Assembly (NCBI GenBank): GCA_016285265.1
Contig: JAEEQL010000012.1
Span: 1 to 38,630 of the forward strand
Direction of reading: 5' to 3'
Length of the DNA: 38,630 nt
Origin: Lachnospiraceae bacterium
GTDB lineage: Bacteria; Bacillota; Clostridia; Lachnospirales; Lachnospiraceae
Shown: positions 16,913 to 24,713 of the stretch, piece by piece
How positions within the stretch are numbered: the first letter of the stretch is position 1
Layout of the letters: every line of letters starts with the position of its first letter
Translations under genes and position numbers: made by a program
The notes under the pieces: model-generated
Databases searched by the model: none
Told to the model about the DNA's origin: nothing
The model's input: only the letters and a program-made list of their open reading frames with translations

Positions 16913-19323
16913 ATACAGGTAAACTGATAAAAAGTTCATATATCTATATAGCTGCATTTATCATAACTTTTCTGATATTGGTCATTGCTTATATGGCCAA
17001 CGGTATTTTCCCCGGCTCGGAAAAAAACATTTTTATTTCGGACATGGGAGCCCAGTATGTGGGGTTTTATTCATATCTTCGATATCTGGGACAGGGTTTT
17101 AATACCGTTATGTACCAGACTATGGGTGCGCTCGGTGGCGGATATTTCGGAACATGGGCTTATTATTCATCCGATCCGATTAATCTTGTGGTTCTTCTTT
17201 TCGATCCTCTCAGATTGGCCGATGCGATCTATTATCTTACATTGATCAAGATCTCCTTATGCAGCGTTACTTTTGCGCTTTTTCTGAAGAAGGGACATAT
17301 CGGCTGTGATAAAACCATAGTGATCCTTATATCTTCGGTCTCATATGCACTGATGTCATTTAATATCACTTATTCTCTTGACATCATGTGGCTGTCGGGT
17401 TCGATAATGCTTCCCCTGGTGATCCTTGGTATCGATAATATTCTCGATTCCAAAAGGAAAGAATTATTTATCATTTCACTTGCTTATGCCGTGATAGCAA
17501 ATTATTACACGGCTTATATGATCGTTCTTTACTGTGTTATCTACTATATCTACAGAGCTGCATGTGAGTCTTACGATGTGAAAAGATTCTTTCGTCATAC
17601 TCTGGAGCTGTTTTCCTGCGGTATATTATCAGCTCTTGTTTCTGCCTGGCTGTGGCTTCCCGTACTTGTCGATCTTTCCAAAGGTAAATTCCAGGAGGGA
17701 TCGAGAAAGTATTACGGACTTATAAGAGAACCCTTGCAGAACCTGCGTCAGTTTCTGCCTTTTTCATTTTCCGGTATTACAGGTAACGATGCACCTCCCC
17801 TGTATTGCGGACTTCTTATCACCGTCTTTTTTGTTCTCTATTTCTTTCAAAAGAAGATATCTTTACGGAAGAAAATATCTGCGCTTGTTGTAACTGTAGT
17901 TTTCTGGCTTTCTTTGTCATACAACCTGTTTGATGTCGTATGGCACTGCTTTAGGATGCCTAACGGTTTCCCCGGAAGGTATTCTTTTGTTATCTCATTT
18001 TTTATGATCTCGATATTTGCCGAAAGCTTTGACAAGGTGCTTTTTCCCGATAGGAAAAAAGTATCGAAAGCTCTTAATGTTGCCGTCTGCCTCTTTGCAG
18101 CTGCCGATGTGTTCGTCAATTCGGCATACTGCATTTATTCTCTTGATCACGACAGGCTTGCCGGAGGTTATCTTAAGAGTGAAAACTATTATGAATTCTA
18201 TTACAGGAATGAGATCTATAAAGCACTCGGTTATACTTATCCGAGCAGAATCGCTTCATATCGTGACTATTCCCATGATGACGGCTTTGTTTTTGATGTC
18301 CCTTCCTTGGATTATTACAGCTCATCATATAACTACAATATTTCGATGTTTTTCCGTGATCTCGGAATGAATTCAATCTTCCATTACACAAGTGATTGCG
18401 GATTATGCCCTGTATCCGCTTCCGTATTGAACGTCAACGGTGCGGTAGCTTACAGTATAGGCTCCAGCACTGAGTATTCGCTTATGTTCAGCATGTATGA
18501 GCTTGTATATAACACAGAAGATTTTGCACTTTACAGGAATCCTTATCAGGGATCCCTCGGATATCTTTATACGGATGATACTTATTCACAGGCCGTATCC
18601 AATGATGTGTTCAGCAATCTGAATCACCTTTATCATGACTTTACCGGTGAGGATGTATTCATACGGTGTGAGAGAGAAGACAAGGATGCTTCGCCGATAG
18701 ATGAGAATATCGCTTTCGCTAAAGAAATAACCATTTATCCCGAAGCGGGTAAACACATATTCATGTATATCTCACCCAATGATTACTACAGGAATAATAT
18801 GCAGGGATGTAATGATTATCTGTATTTTGAGGGCGCACTGGTTGCTTATTATACCGATGCTCCCGACCGTTACATAGTAGATCTCGGATACAGTGACGGT
18901 TCCACCCTTAATTTCCTCTTTGAAACAGATGATATCGAAAATGAGATATTCTTTTATTCATTTGATGACGAGCTGTTTGTAAACACGGTCGGAACGCTTA
19001 CAGACATTGGATTGCGTAATGTTGATTATTCCCCAAAAGCTATAGTGTCATCGATCACGGCTGATGAAGATTGTAACCTTGCAATATTCTTACCTTACGA
19101 AGCCGGATATGAGATAAAGATTGACGAAATCCCCACGGAATACGGCAGTTACGCGGATTGTGTGCTTTCGGTTCCTGTTTCCGCAGGTACGCATGATATC
19201 AGTATTTCATATTTTACGCCGGGTCTGAAACCTGCATTGATTGTCAGTTTTATCGGTTTGATCACAATGGTCATATATGTTTTTTTCGATGAAAAAAAAG
19301 AAGAAAAGCAAAATCTTGATTAA
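16909..19323 (+). CDS. YfhO-family membrane protein (complete copy 3)
   Basis: 804 residues. Asp45 sits in the first-loop motif SDMGAQYVGFY, followed by GALGGGYFGTWAYY, then about a dozen membrane segments. DDGFVFDVPSLDYYSSSYN lies near residue 470, and a beta-rich domain ends SAGTHDISISYFTPG before the final helix and a lysine/glutamate-rich tail. It is the last gene of the glycan cluster; 175 non-coding bases follow before the pilus operon. It lies directly behind YfhO copy 2 with an ATGA overlap, so the pair probably arose by duplication, although the copies have diverged greatly. The substrate is unknown. Confidence 0.88.
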   Translation: MNTGKLIKSSYIYIAAFIITFLILVIAYMANGIFPGSEKNIFISDMGAQYVGFYSYLRYLGQGFNTVMYQTMGALGGGYFGTWAYYSSDPINLVVLLFDPLRLADAIYYLTLIKISLCSVTFALFLKKGHIGCDKTIVILISSVSYALMSFNITYSLDIMWLSGSIMLPLVILGIDNILDSKRKELFIISLAYAVIANYYTAYMIVLYCVIYYIYRAACESYDVKRFFRHTLELFSCGILSALVSAWLWLPVLVDLSKGKFQEGSRKYYGLIREPLQNLRQFLPFSFSGITGNDAPPLYCGLLITVFFVLYFFQKKISLRKKISALVVTVVFWLSLSYNLFDVVWHCFRMPNGFPGRYSFVISFFMISIFAESFDKVLFPDRKKVSKALNVAVCLFAAADVFVNSAYCIYSLDHDRLAGGYLKSENYYEFYYRNEIYKALGYTYPSRIASYRDYSHDDGFVFDVPSLDYYSSSYNYNISMFFRDLGMNSIFHYTSDCGLCPVSASVLNVNGAVAYSIGSSTEYSLMFSMYELVYNTEDFALYRNPYQGSLGYLYTDDTYSQAVSNDVFSNLNHLYHDFTGEDVFIRCEREDKDASPIDENIAFAKEITIYPEAGKHIFMYISPNDYYRNNMQGCNDYLYFEGALVAYYTDAPDRYIVDLGYSDGSTLNFLFETDDIENEIFFYSFDDELFVNTVGTLTDIGLRNVDYSPKAIVSSITADEDCNLAIFLPYEAGYEIKIDEIPTEYGSYADCVLSVPVSAGTHDISISYFTPGLKPALIVSFIGLITMVIYVFFDEKKEEKQNLD

Positions 19324-19353
19324 TAAGCATTTTTTTGAAGCACTTTCTTGTCC

Positions 19354-19365
19354 ATTGTGCACAAT
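19354..19365. promoter_or_regulatory. 12-bp perfect palindrome, possible operator
   Basis: ATTGTGCACAAT is a perfect palindrome about 68 bases upstream of the -35 element of the pilus promoter, in an otherwise A/T-rich gap. Its symmetry fits a dimeric regulator site. The regulator is not known, and a chance palindrome is possible. Confidence 0.4.
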
Positions 19366-19404
19366 TAACAAAAATGATTTTGATACTAATTGCATAAAGT
19401 TAAG

Positions 19405-19421
19405 AAAACCTTAAGTTTTTT
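19405..19421 (+). terminator. Weak terminator-like hairpin after the glycan cluster
   Basis: AAAAC, a five-base loop and GTTTT, followed by further T residues. The stem is short and A/T-rich, so it would be a poor terminator. It is listed because no better one separates the glycan cluster from the pilus operon. Confidence 0.25.
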
Positions 19422-19432
19422 GTGAATAAATG

Positions 19433-19461
19433 TTGAATATTTCATTAAAAAATTGTATTAT
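19433..19461 (+). promoter_or_regulatory. Sigma-A-like promoter of the pilus operon
   Basis: TTGAAT at 19433-19438 and TATTAT at 19456-19461 are separated by exactly 17 bases. Transcription would start near 19468, leaving a leader of about 30 bases with AGGAGG at 19485-19490 before the GTG of pilC. Confidence 0.7.
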
Positions 19462-19498
19462 TTCAAACGTAAACAAGAATTCCTAGGAGGTTTCGGTT

Positions 19499-20713
19499 GT
19501 GGCAAATTTTGCTTATGAAGCTATTAATGCTGAAGGAAAACTCATCAAAGGTTCCCTCGAAGCGGACAATATTGATAGAGCAAGAGACAGCGTTAAAGCT
19601 CAGGGACTTACCGTTGTAAGCGTAGGCTCCAGAAGCGCTATCAGCAAGGATCTTAATTTTGATCTTACCAAAGGACCTAATGTAAGAGATCTTTCGGTTT
19701 TCTGTCGTCAGTTCGTTTCGATGATCAGAGCAGGTGTCACAATCCTCGATTCGCTCCAGATGCTTGGAGAATCAACCGAGAATAAGAAACTCAGGGAAGC
19801 GATTTTCGATGTAAGGACCAGCACCGAGACCGGTATGACACTTTCCGGTGCTATGGCTGAGTTCCCCACCATTTTCCCTTCGCTGCTTATCAGCATGGTT
19901 ACAGCCGGTGAGGCTTCCGGTTCACTCGATATAGCTTTTGACCGTATGGCAAAGCAGTTTGAGCGTACATCCAGAACCCAGGCTCTCATCAAGAAGGCTA
20001 TGATCTACCCCATAATCGTTGTTATCGTTGCTATCGCGGTTGTCGTTGTAATGCTTGAAGTAGTTATTCCTACATATACTTCAATGTTCGCAGAACTTGA
20101 TACCGAACTTCCCGCAATCACCAAAGCGGTTGTCGCAATGTCCGACGGCTTGAAGAATTACTGGTTCATTATCGTTCCCCTTATAGGCGCGATCGTATTC
20201 GGAATCATCACGTTCAAGAACACCGATCAGGGTAAGCACTTCTTCGGTAAGATAGCTATCAAGCTTCCTCTTACCCATGATATAACCGTAAAGAGTGCAT
20301 CGGCTCTTATGTCCAGAACACTCAGTACTCTTATCGGCGCAGGTCTTCCTCTTGTTGAGGCGGTAGATATCACCTCCGGAGTCATGAGCAATATCTATTT
20401 CAGAGAAGCTCTTGAACATGCGAGAGAAGAGATCACAATAGGTCAGGCACTCTCAAGACCTCTCGAAGAAGCCGGAATATTCCCTCCCATGGTTTACTAC
20501 ATGGTAAGGATCGGTGAGGAAACCGGTAACATTGAGGACATGCTCAACAAGAACGCTGAGTATTATGAAGAAGAAGTCGAGATGGCAGTTCAGTCGTTCA
20601 TGGCAATGCTCGAGCCTATGATCATTATCGTACTTGCAGCAATAGTTGGCGTACTGATCGGTGCGGTTATGGCTCCAATGCTTGCAATGTATCAGGGACT
20701 CGACAACCTGTAA
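19499..20713 (+). CDS. pilC: Type IV pilus inner-membrane platform protein PilC (type II secretion F family)
   Basis: 404 residues, the usual length. It is the membrane platform on which the pilus assembly ATPase acts. The N terminus (FAYEAINAEGKLIKGSLEA) is the typical PilC start. Two repeated T2SSF domains follow, each with a signature such as VFCRQFVSMIRAGVTILDSL and, later, LMSRTLSTLIGAGLPLVEAV. Membrane helices are near residues 165-190, 215-235 and 375-397. GTG is the start, set by a strong AGGAGG eight bases upstream. It is the first gene of the operon, directly behind a promoter; pilB and pilT, which often precede it, are not here. Codon use looks biased toward well-expressed genes. 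Confidence 0.95.
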   Translation: MANFAYEAINAEGKLIKGSLEADNIDRARDSVKAQGLTVVSVGSRSAISKDLNFDLTKGPNVRDLSVFCRQFVSMIRAGVTILDSLQMLGESTENKKLREAIFDVRTSTETGMTLSGAMAEFPTIFPSLLISMVTAGEASGSLDIAFDRMAKQFERTSRTQALIKKAMIYPIIVVIVAIAVVVVMLEVVIPTYTSMFAELDTELPAITKAVVAMSDGLKNYWFIIVPLIGAIVFGIITFKNTDQGKHFFGKIAIKLPLTHDITVKSASALMSRTLSTLIGAGLPLVEAVDITSGVMSNIYFREALEHAREEITIGQALSRPLEEAGIFPPMVYYMVRIGEETGNIEDMLNKNAEYYEEEVEMAVQSFMAMLEPMIIIVLAAIVGVLIGAVMAPMLAMYQGLDNL

Positions 20714-20729
20714 TACCTTTCGAATCAAT

Positions 20730-20753
20730 CGCCTTTGTAGAAGGGCAGAGGCG
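20730..20753 (+). other. RNA hairpin between pilC and the major pilin
   Basis: A seven-pair stem (CGCCTTT with AGAGGCG, one G-T wobble) encloses a ten-base loop. No T tract follows, so it is not a classic terminator. It could slow decay of the downstream pilin message or mark a processing site. Confidence 0.5.
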
Positions 20754-20797
20754 TTTGAGATATAAAAACCAATCAATTTAAAAGGAGAGAAATTATT

Positions 20798-21187
20798 ATG
20801 AAGAAGGACAACAAAGGTTTTTCACTCGTAGAGCTCATCATCGTTATCGCTATCATGGCAGTTCTCGTTGGTGTTCTTGCACCTCAGTTCATCAAGTACG
20901 TTGAGCAGTCCAGAAGAAGCCGTGACATCACCACCGCTCAGGAGATCAGAGAAGCAGTTCTTGCTGACATCGCTGATAACCAGATTTCCGGTTCCGGAAA
21001 CATCAACCCTCAGTCCGGCAATCCTACCACTATCGCTGAGACTCCTTATGGTGCTGGATCAATCGCTAAGGGATCAACCTTTACCGCTTCCTATGATGCA
21101 GTAAACGGAACCTGCTTTGTAACTCTTGCTGGCCACACCCTCACCACCGAGGCTGGCGCTTCTGACTACAAGACCGCTACATCATAA
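20798..21187 (+). CDS. pilA: Type IV major pilin (prepilin)
   Basis: 129 residues. A short basic leader (MKKDNKG) is followed by the prepilin cleavage site G7/F8 and FSLVELIIVIAIMAVLVGVLAPQF, with Glu at mature position 5, then a small globular domain of about 85 residues rich in Gly, Ser, Thr and Ala. It would be cut and N-methylated by the peptidase encoded next and polymerised into the pilus. A strong AAAGGAGAG lies ahead of the ATG. Third positions strongly prefer C in Ile, Thr, Asp and Asn codons, unlike the minor pilins, which fits the most highly expressed subunit. The globular domain has a single cysteine, so no disulfide loop of the Gram-negative kind can form. Confidence 0.93.
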   Translation: MKKDNKGFSLVELIIVIAIMAVLVGVLAPQFIKYVEQSRRSRDITTAQEIREAVLADIADNQISGSGNINPQSGNPTTIAETPYGAGSIAKGSTFTASYDAVNGTCFVTLAGHTLTTEAGASDYKTATS

Positions 21188-21196
21188 TTTATCTTA

Positions 21197-21994
21197 ATGT
21201 TTGAATTCCGGCTTTACATCGGAATAATCGTCTTCCTATTTGGGATTACGGTGGGCAGCTTCTTAAATGTGCTGATCTACCGTATCCCGAAGAAGGAAGA
21301 GTTTGTGAAGACCCGCTCTCATTGCATGAGCTGTGGTTATCAGCTTGAATGGTATGATCTCATACCAATATTCAGTTGGTTGTCACTTGGCGGCAAATGC
21401 CGGAAATGCAAGTCTAAGATTTCGGCTCAGTATCCTCTTATAGAGCTTCTGAACGGAATTCTGTGGTTATTATCTTTTCTGTTCTATGATCTGACAATTA
21501 CAACCCTTCTGTTTTGCGGATTATTCAGCAGTTTGATCGCACTGAGTGTGATCGATTTTCGTACGTACGAAATACCGGTCGGATTTAATATTTTTATACT
21601 GGTATTGGGTACGATAAGAGTGGTCTGCGAGTTCATCAACGACCACAATTCCTGGCCTGAATATATTATCGGCCTGGTATCAGTAAGTGTTCCACTACTT
21701 TTGATCTTTTACGCAACCAAAGGAAGAGGCATTGGCGGCGGGGATATCAAGCTCATGGGAGCCGCAGGGCTTCTGCTTGGATGGAAACTGATCGTTCTGG
21801 CCTTTTTCCTTGGTTGTCTTTTAGGTTCAGTGATACATTTGACGCGCATGAAGGTTAGCGGAGAGTCTCATGTGCTTGCAATGGGTCCTTATCTTTCCGC
21901 GGGAATTGTTATAGCCGTTTTGATCGGTGAAAGAATTATATCCGGATATTTTGGATATCTGGATCGCCTCTTGGCTGGTTTTATCTTATTTTGA
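21197..21994 (+). CDS. pilD: Prepilin peptidase / N-methyltransferase (A24 family)
   Basis: 265 residues of a membrane aspartyl protease that removes prepilin leaders. It has the N-terminal GSFLNVLIYRIP motif and a zinc-binding pair of CxxC motifs (Cys43, Cys46, Cys68, Cys71) that accompanies the methyltransferase domain. The catalytic aspartates are Asp120 in IDFRTYEIP and Asp183 in the GGGD motif. About seven hydrophobic segments follow the cytoplasmic loop. It starts nine bases after the pilin stop with no Shine-Dalgarno sequence, so it is likely made at low level by re-initiation after pilin translation. That is sensible for an enzyme beside its abundant substrate. Confidence 0.95.
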   Translation: MFEFRLYIGIIVFLFGITVGSFLNVLIYRIPKKEEFVKTRSHCMSCGYQLEWYDLIPIFSWLSLGGKCRKCKSKISAQYPLIELLNGILWLLSFLFYDLTITTLLFCGLFSSLIALSVIDFRTYEIPVGFNIFILVLGTIRVVCEFINDHNSWPEYIIGLVSVSVPLLLIFYATKGRGIGGGDIKLMGAAGLLLGWKLIVLAFFLGCLLGSVIHLTRMKVSGESHVLAMGPYLSAGIVIAVLIGERIISGYFGYLDRLLAGFILF

Positions 21995-21998
21995 ATGA

Positions 21999-22021
21999 AA
22001 CAGATGATCCGGAAATCTGTT
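21999..22021 (+). other. RNA hairpin between pilD and the PilM-PilN gene
   Basis: AACAGAT and ATCTGTT form a perfect seven-pair stem around a nine-base loop, starting four bases after the pilD stop. There is no T tract. It is comparable to the hairpins at 20730-20753 and 24681-24700. Confidence 0.5.
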
Positions 22022-22049
22022 CATAATAAATTATTAAAGAGGGTAGGAT

Positions 22050-23972
22050 ATGGCTTCAAAGATTCTAAGTATTGAGCTCAGTAACACGACCATCCGTATC
22101 GTCCAGATGGACTACAAGACTCAGAACCCCAGGGTTTATTATCATGTAGTCTGCAACACTCCCGAGAACTCCATCAATGATGGATATCTCATCAACCCCG
22201 ATGCCGTTGCTAATGCAATCAGAACGGCTCTGGTTTCTAACAGGATCAAGGGTACCAAGAATGTCATATTCACCATATCCTCGACCAAGATCGTAACTCG
22301 TGAACAGCAGCTTCCCCAGATGAAAGCTGCGCAGCTTGATTCGATGATTCAGACTAACCTGTCTGATTATTTCCCCATCGATCTTGACAATTATCAGGTT
22401 GCTTACACCGTTCTCGGAACCATTGATGAAGGAAAAGATGCCGGAAAGCTCCGTGTATCCATCATGGCTGCCGAGAATAATCTTGTTGAAAGCTATAAAC
22501 AGCTGGCAGCATCATGCGGACTTGTTCTTATTCAGGTCGATAACGTTGCCAACTCCGTATATCAGGTTCTGAAGTCTGAGAATAAGACTCAGTGCAAGAT
22601 GGTTCTTAAGATTGAAGAGAATGCAACTTCGGTTCTCGTTATCAAGAATGAGAGCCTTCTCCTTCAGAGAAACATCGGTTTCGGTTTCCTTCCTGCGATC
22701 AAGGAGATCATGCATCAGCCCGCTTTCCAGGCTGTAAGCGAATTTGATGCCCGCAATATCGCTATGAAGAGGGCCTGCATCCGCAAGACTCTTAATGAAG
22801 GAACCGCGATCACTGACAATGAAGATATGCCCGAGCCTTCAGAAGGCCAGGCTATGACCAATGCCCGCCAGGCTGTTACCGACAGCCTCGAAGATCTTGT
22901 AAAGGGAATTCAGAGAGTTTTGAATTACTACAATTCAACCAATTCTTCGAATCCTCTCGATCTTTGCTATGTATGCGGTGCCGGTGGATCAATAAACGGT
23001 ATTTCACATCTGCTTTCCAACGAACTCGGACTTAAGGTCAGTGTTCTCAGAAAGCTTGAGAATGTATCCTACTCCGTTCTCGGTGACAATGCCGACCTTT
23101 ATAATTACGTCGCTTCAATCGGAGCTATCTATGCTCCTGTAGGATTCTTCTCGAGAGCAAAGTCCAACAGGCAGAAGAATGCTACCAATTACAGTAAGAT
23201 TTCTCCTCTTGTTGTAGTGCTTGGTATAGTTATCATTCTGGCACTGCTCGGGAAGGGATTCCTTGATTACAATTCTTCCAAAGAGAGAAATGATTCTCTT
23301 AAGGTTACGGAAGCGAGATATGAGGAATCCGAACAGATATATCTGAAGTATTCCGCTGTACTTGATATGTACAGAGAGGTTTATTCAGGCGAACAGTCAA
23401 CTCAGAGAGCATCCGATAACATTGCTGATTTCCTTGAAGAACTTGAAAAGAAGATGCCTTCCAATATGGTAATTTCCGAGTTCAGGACCGATGACAGCAT
23501 GTTCGCCATGAATGTTGCCGTTCTCGACAGAAATACCGCAATCGGTATTATTGAAACTCTCAGAACATTCGATACCGTTGAGGATGTAGTTGTTGCATCC
23601 ATTGAAGAGCGTGAAGATGTTCTTTCCGAAGAAGAGGTAACTGCTCTTGAAACATTCGGATTTACCGTCATCGATCAGACCGGTAAGGATGAAAAGAAAG
23701 CTCCCAAGGACAAGGATGCAGAAGATGCCGACGAAGAAGAGGAAGAACCCGTTCTTGTTATTGAAGGCACAGAGGATGAAGATGGTACCGCTCTCAGCGT
23801 TAAGCCCATCGGTACATATTATCTCAGAATAGATAGTGAGACCGGTGAACCTTATTATGTAAGAAAATACGTTTCATTCACAGTCGGTTGTGTTTATACT
23901 CCTGCTGATGAAGTTGTTATTCTGAACAATGTTACAGGTGAAGGTGAAGCTGAATCTGAGGAGGAAGAGTAA
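22050..23972 (+). CDS. pilM: PilM-PilN fusion protein (GspL-like architecture)
   Basis: 640 residues. Residues 1 to about 370 are an actin-like PilM domain (SIELSNTTIRIVQM at the first phosphate-binding position, CYVCGAGGSINGISHLL late in the domain). A single membrane helix at about 386-404 follows, then a coiled segment and a PilN/GspL-type external domain (MPSNMVISEFRTDD onward). Free-standing PilM is about 350 residues and PilN about 190, so one gene does the work of both. The fused layout resembles GspL of type II secretion. Between about residues 548 and 580 lies a highly acidic stretch rich in Lys, Glu and Asp. AAGAGGG precedes the ATG. It forms the alignment complex with the PilO-like product, whose gene shares a TAATG junction. 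Confidence 0.87.
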   Translation: MASKILSIELSNTTIRIVQMDYKTQNPRVYYHVVCNTPENSINDGYLINPDAVANAIRTALVSNRIKGTKNVIFTISSTKIVTREQQLPQMKAAQLDSMIQTNLSDYFPIDLDNYQVAYTVLGTIDEGKDAGKLRVSIMAAENNLVESYKQLAASCGLVLIQVDNVANSVYQVLKSENKTQCKMVLKIEENATSVLVIKNESLLLQRNIGFGFLPAIKEIMHQPAFQAVSEFDARNIAMKRACIRKTLNEGTAITDNEDMPEPSEGQAMTNARQAVTDSLEDLVKGIQRVLNYYNSTNSSNPLDLCYVCGAGGSINGISHLLSNELGLKVSVLRKLENVSYSVLGDNADLYNYVASIGAIYAPVGFFSRAKSNRQKNATNYSKISPLVVVLGIVIILALLGKGFLDYNSSKERNDSLKVTEARYEESEQIYLKYSAVLDMYREVYSGEQSTQRASDNIADFLEELEKKMPSNMVISEFRTDDSMFAMNVAVLDRNTAIGIIETLRTFDTVEDVVVASIEEREDVLSEEEVTALETFGFTVIDQTGKDEKKAPKDKDAEDADEEEEEPVLVIEGTEDEDGTALSVKPIGTYYLRIDSETGEPYYVRKYVSFTVGCVYTPADEVVILNNVTGEGEAESEEEE

Positions 23973-24682
23973 TGAAGAACGTTAAGATTGATGAAAAATC
24001 AAAGTTTTTTACTACCGTCTTTTTGATGGTTGTACTTTGCGGTGTCGCTTTCTTCCTTGGATATAGGAAATTTGAAGCAAAAGCTGCCGAGCTTGATGTT
24101 GACAGCAGTAATCTCGAAGCCAGGATTGCAGAACTTGAACAGTATTTTCTGACCGAAGAACAGAATAAAGCCGATACAGAGAAAATGATCGCTTCAATGG
24201 ATGAGATCTTCTCACACTATCAGGCTGTTGTCAGATCCGAAGACGGTATTTTCGAGGCATATAATCTTGTCCGTGGATCCGAAGAGAAGCTTGAACTCAC
24301 TTCCATCGGATTTGAGTCTCCAAGCATTATCAAACAGGTTCCCGAAGAGACTGTAGTTGCTGCTGATATTGAGAAATATCAGGATGAGATTGATTTCTAC
24401 AGTTACAATGTTACATATGAAGGCAGAATTACTTATGAAGGCCTTAAGGGCATGATCAGAGAGATAGCAAACGGAGATTACAATCTTGCTATCGGCCAGA
24501 TGAAATATCAGATCAATCCCGAAGGCTATATTGAAGGATCTTCACAGCTTTCATTCTATTTCGTCCAGGGTGCCGGACTCGACTATACAGCTCCTCCCGT
24601 TAACGAGTATGAGACCGGTCTTGAGAACCTGTTCGGAATAAGCGGATCCGGATTTGCTAGTTCAGAAGATACTGAAGGTTGA
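23972..24682 (+). CDS. pilO: PilO-like pilus assembly protein
   Basis: 236 residues: a short cytoplasmic start, one membrane helix at about 13-30, a coiled-coil stretch (FEAKAAELDVDSSNLEARIAELEQYF), and a mixed alpha/beta external domain. This is the PilO/GspM plan, slightly long because of a Ser/Gly/Asp-rich tail. PilO pairs with PilN outside the membrane to align the pilus machinery. Similarity is structural and positional rather than a strong motif match, hence moderate confidence in the exact family. Its ATG overlaps the stop of the PilM-PilN gene, with GGAGGAAGAG just before it. Confidence 0.75.
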   Translation: MKNVKIDEKSKFFTTVFLMVVLCGVAFFLGYRKFEAKAAELDVDSSNLEARIAELEQYFLTEEQNKADTEKMIASMDEIFSHYQAVVRSEDGIFEAYNLVRGSEEKLELTSIGFESPSIIKQVPEETVVAADIEKYQDEIDFYSYNVTYEGRITYEGLKGMIREIANGDYNLAIGQMKYQINPEGYIEGSSQLSFYFVQGAGLDYTAPPVNEYETGLENLFGISGSGFASSEDTEG

Positions 24683-24700
24683 TCAGACTGATTTCTGATC
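24681..24700 (+). other. Perfect inverted repeat at the pilO stop codon
   Basis: GATCAGA and TCTGATC form a seven-pair stem with a six-base loop. The repeat overlaps the last two bases of the pilO stop and ends one base before the AGAGGG ribosome binding site of the next gene, so the hairpin could affect its translation. Confidence 0.55.
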
Positions 24701-24713
24701 CAGAGGGAAAATT

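Noticed and set aside
23701-23790. Acidic repeat-like DNA in the PilM-PilN gene considered as a tandem repeat or slippage site
   Set aside because: Codons vary along the stretch and no unit repeats exactly; it is a low-complexity protein segment, not a DNA repeat array.
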